From positions 1 to 8,792 of the forward strand of contig JAKATE010000077.1 of the NCBI GenBank assembly GCA_021828085.1: 8,792 nt of DNA. The letters are read 5' to 3'. The notes below the pieces were generated by a model, which had not been told where the DNA came from, did no database searches, and saw only the letters and a list, made by a program, of their open reading frames with translations. The position numbers and the translations under genes were made by a program. Below, one piece after another: positions 5,862 through 8,792 of the stretch (its first letter is position 1; every line of letters begins with the position of its first letter). Source of the DNA: Thermoplasmata archaeon (GTDB lineage Archaea; Thermoplasmatota; Thermoplasmata; Lutacidiplasmatales; UBA184).

Positions 5862-5969
5862 GCCCGAGAGCGTTCGGATCCGCACGTGCACTCCCTCCCG
5901 ATGGAAGGGGCTCGCGGTCGTCCCACCGCAGGGGAAAAGGGCCCCCACCGGGACCCGATCCTGGACCCA

Positions 5970-6042
5970 AGCCACTGGAGGGACTTGAACCCCCGACCTG
6001 CTGATTACGAATCAGCCGCTCTGCCAGCTGAGCTACAGTGGC
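5970..6042 (-). tRNA. tRNA-Thr (anticodon CGT)
   Basis: A complete 73-nt cloverleaf on the minus strand. The acceptor stem is GCCACTG (6042-6036) with CAGTGGC (5977-5971), seven perfect pairs. The D arm is GCTC...GAGC. The anticodon arm is GCTGA-TTCGTAA-TCAGC with anticodon CGT, reading ACG (Thr). The variable loop is AGGTC. The T arm is GGGGG-TTCAAGT-CCCTC with one G-T pair. The discriminator base is T, as in archaeal tRNA-Thr, and CCA is not encoded. There is no intron. It lies 53 bp after the stop of the cystathionine-enzyme gene on the same strand and could be co-transcribed with that operon. A run of four T on the minus strand at 5938-5935 is a possible terminator. Confidence 0.97.
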
Positions 6043-6095
6043 CCAGGCCCGCTCAACTCGACCGGCTCAAGACCCTTGCCCTTCCACCCCACCGG

Positions 6096-7301
6096 TCAGA
6101 CCCCGCGTAGCGCGCTCCTCAGGTCCGCAATGAGGTCGGAGGCGTCTTCGATCCCCACCGACAGCCGGGCGAGCCCGTCGTCGATCCCGCGGCGGAGCCG
6201 CTCGGCCCGGGACATCTGGCGGTGGGAGGAGAGGAGGGGCAGGCTCACCAGGGATTCGACCCCTCCCAGGCTGGAGGCGACGGTGACCACCTTGAGGCCG
6301 CTCAGGAATCGCCGGGCGGCGGGAAGTCCACCCCGGAGGACGATGGAGACCATCCCGCCCCGGCCGGTCATCTGGCGGCGCGCGAGGAGCTCCTCCTCCC
6401 TCGAATGCAGCCCTGGGTAGAGGATCTCCCGGACCTTCGGGTGCCCGGAGAACTCCTTCACCAGGGCCCGGGCGTTCTCGTTCTGCCGGCGCACCCTCAG
6501 CGGCAGCGTCTTGAGACCCCGCACGAGCAGGAAGGCCGCCAGCGGGTCGAGCGTCGCCCCCAGCGTCGCGCTGAAGGCGTCGAGCTCGCTCAGGGAACCG
6601 TCCGGGGAGACCAGGGCGCCGGCGAGGATGTCGGAGTGCCCTCCCAGGTACTTCGTCGCCGAGTGCATCACCATCCCTGCGCCGAGCGTGAGCGGGCGCT
6701 GGTTCACCGGTGTCGCGAAGGTGTTGTCGACGAGGAGCCGGGCCCCCACGCTTCGCGCCGCCCTCGCCCACCGCTCGATGTCGTGGACACGGAGCGTCGG
6801 GTTCGTCGGGCTCTCCAGGACCAGGAGACGGGTCCGCTCCCCCACGAAGCGCTCCACCTCGGCGCTCTCCTCCCCGGGGACCCACCGGACGTGGATCCCC
6901 CACCGGGGGAGCTCGCGCGAGAGCAGGGTCACGGTGTTGCCATAGAGGTCCTCCAGGGCCACCACCTCATCGCCGGCCCGAAGCCTGCCGAGGATGGCGG
7001 CCGAGAGCGCCCCCATCCCGGAGGCGAAGACGCGTCCCTCCTGCCCGCCCTCCAGGCGGGCGATGGCCCCCGCCGCCTGGGCGAGGGTCGGGTTGGCGAG
7101 CCGGGTGTAGTGATGGAGCCCCGCTTTCCCCGCCTCCGAGTAGGCGGCGGGGTAGCGGAACGTGCTCGTCTGGAAGATGGGGGCCACCACCGCCCCCGCC
7201 GTCCGGTCCGGACGGTCCGAAGCGTGGACCGCGAGGGTGTCGATCCCCGGGGAACGCCCTCCGGCGTCAGTGCCCCGTCGGCCCCGGGCCCTCCGGTTCA
7301 T
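6096..7301 (-). CDS. Cystathionine gamma-synthase/lyase family PLP enzyme
   Basis: A PLP-dependent trans-sulfuration enzyme of the Cys/Met metabolism family, 401 residues, acting in cysteine, homocysteine or methionine metabolism in the cytosol. Visible landmarks are Tyr65 and Arg67 in YTRLANPT (phosphate contacts from the partner subunit), FASGMGA (92-98), Tyr120 in LYGNT (stacks on PLP), ESPTNPTL (163-170), Asp192 in VDNTFATP (pyridine nitrogen), Lys217 in HSATKYLGGHSD (Schiff base), SLGGVESLVSLP (344-355) and Arg379 in ARLSVGIED (carboxylate binding). The ATG at 7301 overlaps the NMN adenylyltransferase end by 35 nt and is preceded by GGGAGGGAGC, a good ribosome binding site. The first 19 residues are low complexity, so a later start cannot be excluded. 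Whether it is the synthase, the lyase, a methionine gamma-lyase or an O-acylhomoserine sulfhydrylase cannot be decided by eye. Confidence 0.93.
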   Translation of the reverse strand: MNRRARGRRGTDAGGRSPGIDTLAVHASDRPDRTAGAVVAPIFQTSTFRYPAAYSEAGKAGLHHYTRLANPTLAQAAGAIARLEGGQEGRVFASGMGALSAAILGRLRAGDEVVALEDLYGNTVTLLSRELPRWGIHVRWVPGEESAEVERFVGERTRLLVLESPTNPTLRVHDIERWARAARSVGARLLVDNTFATPVNQRPLTLGAGMVMHSATKYLGGHSDILAGALVSPDGSLSELDAFSATLGATLDPLAAFLLVRGLKTLPLRVRRQNENARALVKEFSGHPKVREILYPGLHSREEELLARRQMTGRGGMVSIVLRGGLPAARRFLSGLKVVTVASSLGGVESLVSLPLLSSHRQMSRAERLRRGIDDGLARLSVGIEDASDLIADLRSALRGV

Positions 7302-7842
7302 GCTCCCTCCCGCTCCCCTTGGTGGCTTCGGCCGATCCGGCCAGCAGGCGGAGGCGCTCGACCCCCTGGATCTCCTCCAGGTACCGCACCACCGCCGGGG
7401 GGACCCCCTCCTCCCAGGGCTCGCCGGCGATCATGCGCCGACGGAGCTCGGTGCCCTGGAAGAGCTCCCTCCGGAAGAAGGGCAGCTTCGGCACCGTGTA
7501 ACCGGCCTCCTCGAAGAGGACCCGGCTCAGCGGGTCGCTGGTGTAGACCTCGGAGAAGGGGGGGAGCATGCTCTCCAGATAGGAGACCCAGATCGCGTGC
7601 CGGTGCACATCCGGGACGGGGATGGGCCAGAGGTCCTCGATCCGCTCGGCCTTCGCCATCCGGACGGACATCTCGAAGCGCTCTCCGGCCGTGAAGGGAT
7701 CGTGCACGGTGTGGGAGACCTCGGCGCTCCCGATCACCCAGAGCACGGCCGAGGGGCGGAACTGGCGGCGCACGTGGCGGAGGAGCTCCACGTGGCCGTT
7801 GTGCAGAGGCTGGAACCGCCCGACGAGGAGCCCGACGCCCAA
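7267..7842 (-). CDS. nadM: Nicotinamide-nucleotide adenylyltransferase, archaeal type
   Basis: Transfers AMP from ATP to NMN (and probably nicotinate mononucleotide) to form NAD, in the cytosol. The 191-residue protein begins directly with the nucleotidyltransferase core: GRFQPLHNGH (residues 8-17, ATP phosphate binding), GSAEVSHTVHDPFTAGER (38-54 region, typical of archaeal NadM), HRHAIWVSYLESMLPPFSEVYTSDPL (80-105), and FQGTELRR (128-135), equivalent to the ISGTEIR/ISSTxxR motif. The last 20 residues are a polar tail (SGREHEPEGPGPTGH). The start codon is TTG at 7842, supported by GGAGG 9 nt upstream inside the end of the preceding gene, whose stop is only 4 nt away. Translational coupling is likely. 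No other sensible start exists, as the motif begins at residue 8. Confidence 0.95.
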   Translation of the reverse strand: MGVGLLVGRFQPLHNGHVELLRHVRRQFRPSAVLWVIGSAEVSHTVHDPFTAGERFEMSVRMAKAERIEDLWPIPVPDVHRHAIWVSYLESMLPPFSEVYTSDPLSRVLFEEAGYTVPKLPFFRRELFQGTELRRRMIAGEPWEEGVPPAVVRYLEEIQGVERLRLLAGSAEATKGSGREHEPEGPGPTGH

Positions 7843-7846
7843 TCTC

Positions 7847-8089
7847 TCAGTCCTCCGAGCCTTCCTCGAGGTCCTCCAGGAACTCGTCGAGGTGGGGGCA
7901 GCGCGGCGTGAGGTAATAGCGGCAGTGCTCGCAGGCCCGGTCGTCCTTCTCGCGCTCGAGCCGGGGGTTGAAGGTGTAGCAGGGGCGGTTCTGCCGGGGG
8001 AAGGGGCCGGCGGCGGGGTCGGGGCGCGCGGAGCCCAGCCGCGAGCGCGAAGCGCCGGGCCGGTGGGGAGGGTGGACGGCCAATCGCAC
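7847..8089 (-). CDS. Small Cys-rich hypothetical protein (possible metal-binding)
   Basis: I do not recognise the family. With the GTG start at 8089 it has 80 residues. The first 32 are Pro/Arg-rich, and the second half is CYTFNPRLEREKDDRACEHC and RYYLTPRCPHLDEFLEDLEEGSED. Four Cys (37, 53, 56, 64) and His66 form a C-x15-C-x2-C-x7-C-P-H pattern that could hold a zinc ion or a small iron-sulfur cluster. An acidic C-terminal helix follows. The gene sits 9 nt after the LonB stop and 4 nt before the NMN adenylyltransferase start, so it is surely in their operon. GGGGAAGGTG lies at the start, and a TTG at 8083 is the alternative start with better spacing. Composition and position argue for a real gene. 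The role is unknown. Confidence 0.7.
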   Translation of the reverse strand: MRLAVHPPHRPGASRSRLGSARPDPAAGPFPRQNRPCYTFNPRLEREKDDRACEHCRYYLTPRCPHLDEFLEDLEEGSED

Positions 8090-8098
8090 CTTCCCCGT

Positions 8099-8792
8099 TC
8101 AGTGGGGTTTCGGGGCCACGAGGGGCCCGGAAGGGGTCGTCGGACTGTTGCCCGGTCCGTCGCGCGAGTTCGCGCGGACCATGTCCGTGAGCCGCTCGAG
8201 GAGGCTCGCCTTCTTCTCCTCGGTGCCCACCAGGGCGTAGCGCAGGACGTCGCGCAGGGTCCGGACGGGGAGGACCTCCACCCGGGCCCGGTAGCGTGGC
8301 TCCAGCATGAGGTCGGACATGTTGTCCTCGGGGATCAACACCCGGGCGAGCCCCGCCTCGGCGGCCGCTTCGACCTTGGCCGTGACCCCTCCCACGGGGA
8401 GGACCGAGCCGCGGACGTTGAGCGAGCCGGTCATGGCGACGCTCTGGTCCACGGGGACCCCCTCGAGCGCGCTGATCACGGCGGTGGCGATGGAGACGGA
8501 GGCGCTGTCCCCCTCGACACCGTCGGAGGTGCCCACGAACTGGATGTGGATATCGAACAGCGAGATGTCCCGGCCGGTGTACTTCTTGATCAGGGCCGAG
8601 ACGTTCTGCACCGCCTCCTTGGCGATGTCCCCGAGCTTGCCCGTGGCCACCACGACCCCGCCCTCCCGGCCGTGCGCCGGGGTGACCTCGGCGGCGATGG
8701 GGAGGACGATCCCGGAGAACTCCATCATCCCGCCCTGCCCCCCGATGGCGGCGAGGCCGTTCACGACCCCGACGTCCGAGCCCTCGGTGGAG
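8099..8792 (-). CDS. lonB: ATP-dependent protease LonB, proteolytic domain (5' end outside window)
   Basis: C-terminal proteolytic domain of archaeal Lon, normally a membrane-anchored AAA+ protease that degrades misfolded and regulatory proteins. The frame is open to the window edge with STEGSDVGVVNGLAAIG, the usual entry into the Lon protease domain, so the ATPase and membrane parts lie beyond base 8792. Counting from the Val codon at 8764, the catalytic Ser87 is in VEGDSASVSIA and Lys130 in GGVTAKVEAA, the Ser-Lys dyad of Lon. TGSLNVRGSVLPVGG (112-126) and RVLIPEDN (141-148) are typical. A 40-residue tail (KKASLLERL...PLVAPKPH), partly Pro/Ser-rich, extends past the domain and is less conserved. 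It is the first visible gene of the minus-strand operon with the Cys-rich protein, NadM and the PLP enzyme. Confidence 0.95.
   Translation of the reverse strand, partial: STEGSDVGVVNGLAAIGGQGGMMEFSGIVLPIAAEVTPAHGREGGVVVATGKLGDIAKEAVQNVSALIKKYTGRDISLFDIHIQFVGTSDGVEGDSASVSIATAVISALEGVPVDQSVAMTGSLNVRGSVLPVGGVTAKVEAAAEAGLARVLIPEDNMSDLMLEPRYRARVEVLPVRTLRDVLRYALVGTEEKKASLLERLTDMVRANSRDGPGNSPTTPSGPLVAPKPH

Noticed and set aside
6222..7694. Plus-strand open frame of 490 codons
   Set aside because: It is antisense to the PLP enzyme and NadM, both of which have complete catalytic motifs.
1..8792. CRISPR array, insertion sequence or integrase
   Set aside because: No regularly spaced repeats, no transposase or recombinase motif in any frame I read, and no terminal inverted repeats.

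Overview
The window looks like a chromosome segment from a very GC-rich archaeon. The archaeal markers are a LonB-type protease end, an archaeal-type NMN adenylyltransferase (GRFQPLHNGH, GSAEVSH), a RIO-family kinase, a tRNA gene without encoded CCA, TATA-like boxes about 26 nt upstream of some starts, and mixed Shine-Dalgarno and leaderless starts with frequent GTG/TTG codons. A high-GC Thermoplasmata-like lineage is my guess; the sequence alone does not prove it.

Layout. (1) 1-1223, plus strand: the 3' part of a polytopic membrane iron-sulfur protein (NapH/CcoG-like), cut by the window edge. (2) 1251-3247, minus strand: acylphosphatase, a RIO1-like kinase with a probable leader, and a DinB-family protein with a well-placed TATA-like box. 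(3) 3498-4079, minus strand: an HxlR-type winged-helix regulator. (4) 4080-4591: a 512-base spacer with no convincing gene but with AT-rich promoter islands. (5) 4592-5841, plus strand: a degraded two-gene module, a winged-helix antitoxin-like gene with one in-frame TGA and a nucleotidyltransferase gene broken by two TAG stops and three frame changes. Together they resemble an AbiEi/AbiEii-like (type IV) toxin-antitoxin pair in decay. (6) 5970-6042, minus strand: an intact tRNA-Thr(CGT) whose 3' end faces the decayed module. (7) 6096-8792, minus strand: a compact run of four genes, LonB (5' cut by the edge), a small Cys-rich protein, NadM-type NMN adenylyltransferase and a cystathionine gamma-synthase/lyase family enzyme, with gaps of 9 and 4 nt and then a 35-nt overlap.

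The genes in (7) and (2) are housekeeping or metabolic: proteolysis, NAD synthesis, sulfur amino acid metabolism, acyl phosphate hydrolysis and probable RNA- or ribosome-linked kinase activity. The most unusual part is (5), next to the tRNA. Its parts are only recognisable when three reading frames are joined, so a standard ORF-based annotation would miss it or give misleading fragments.
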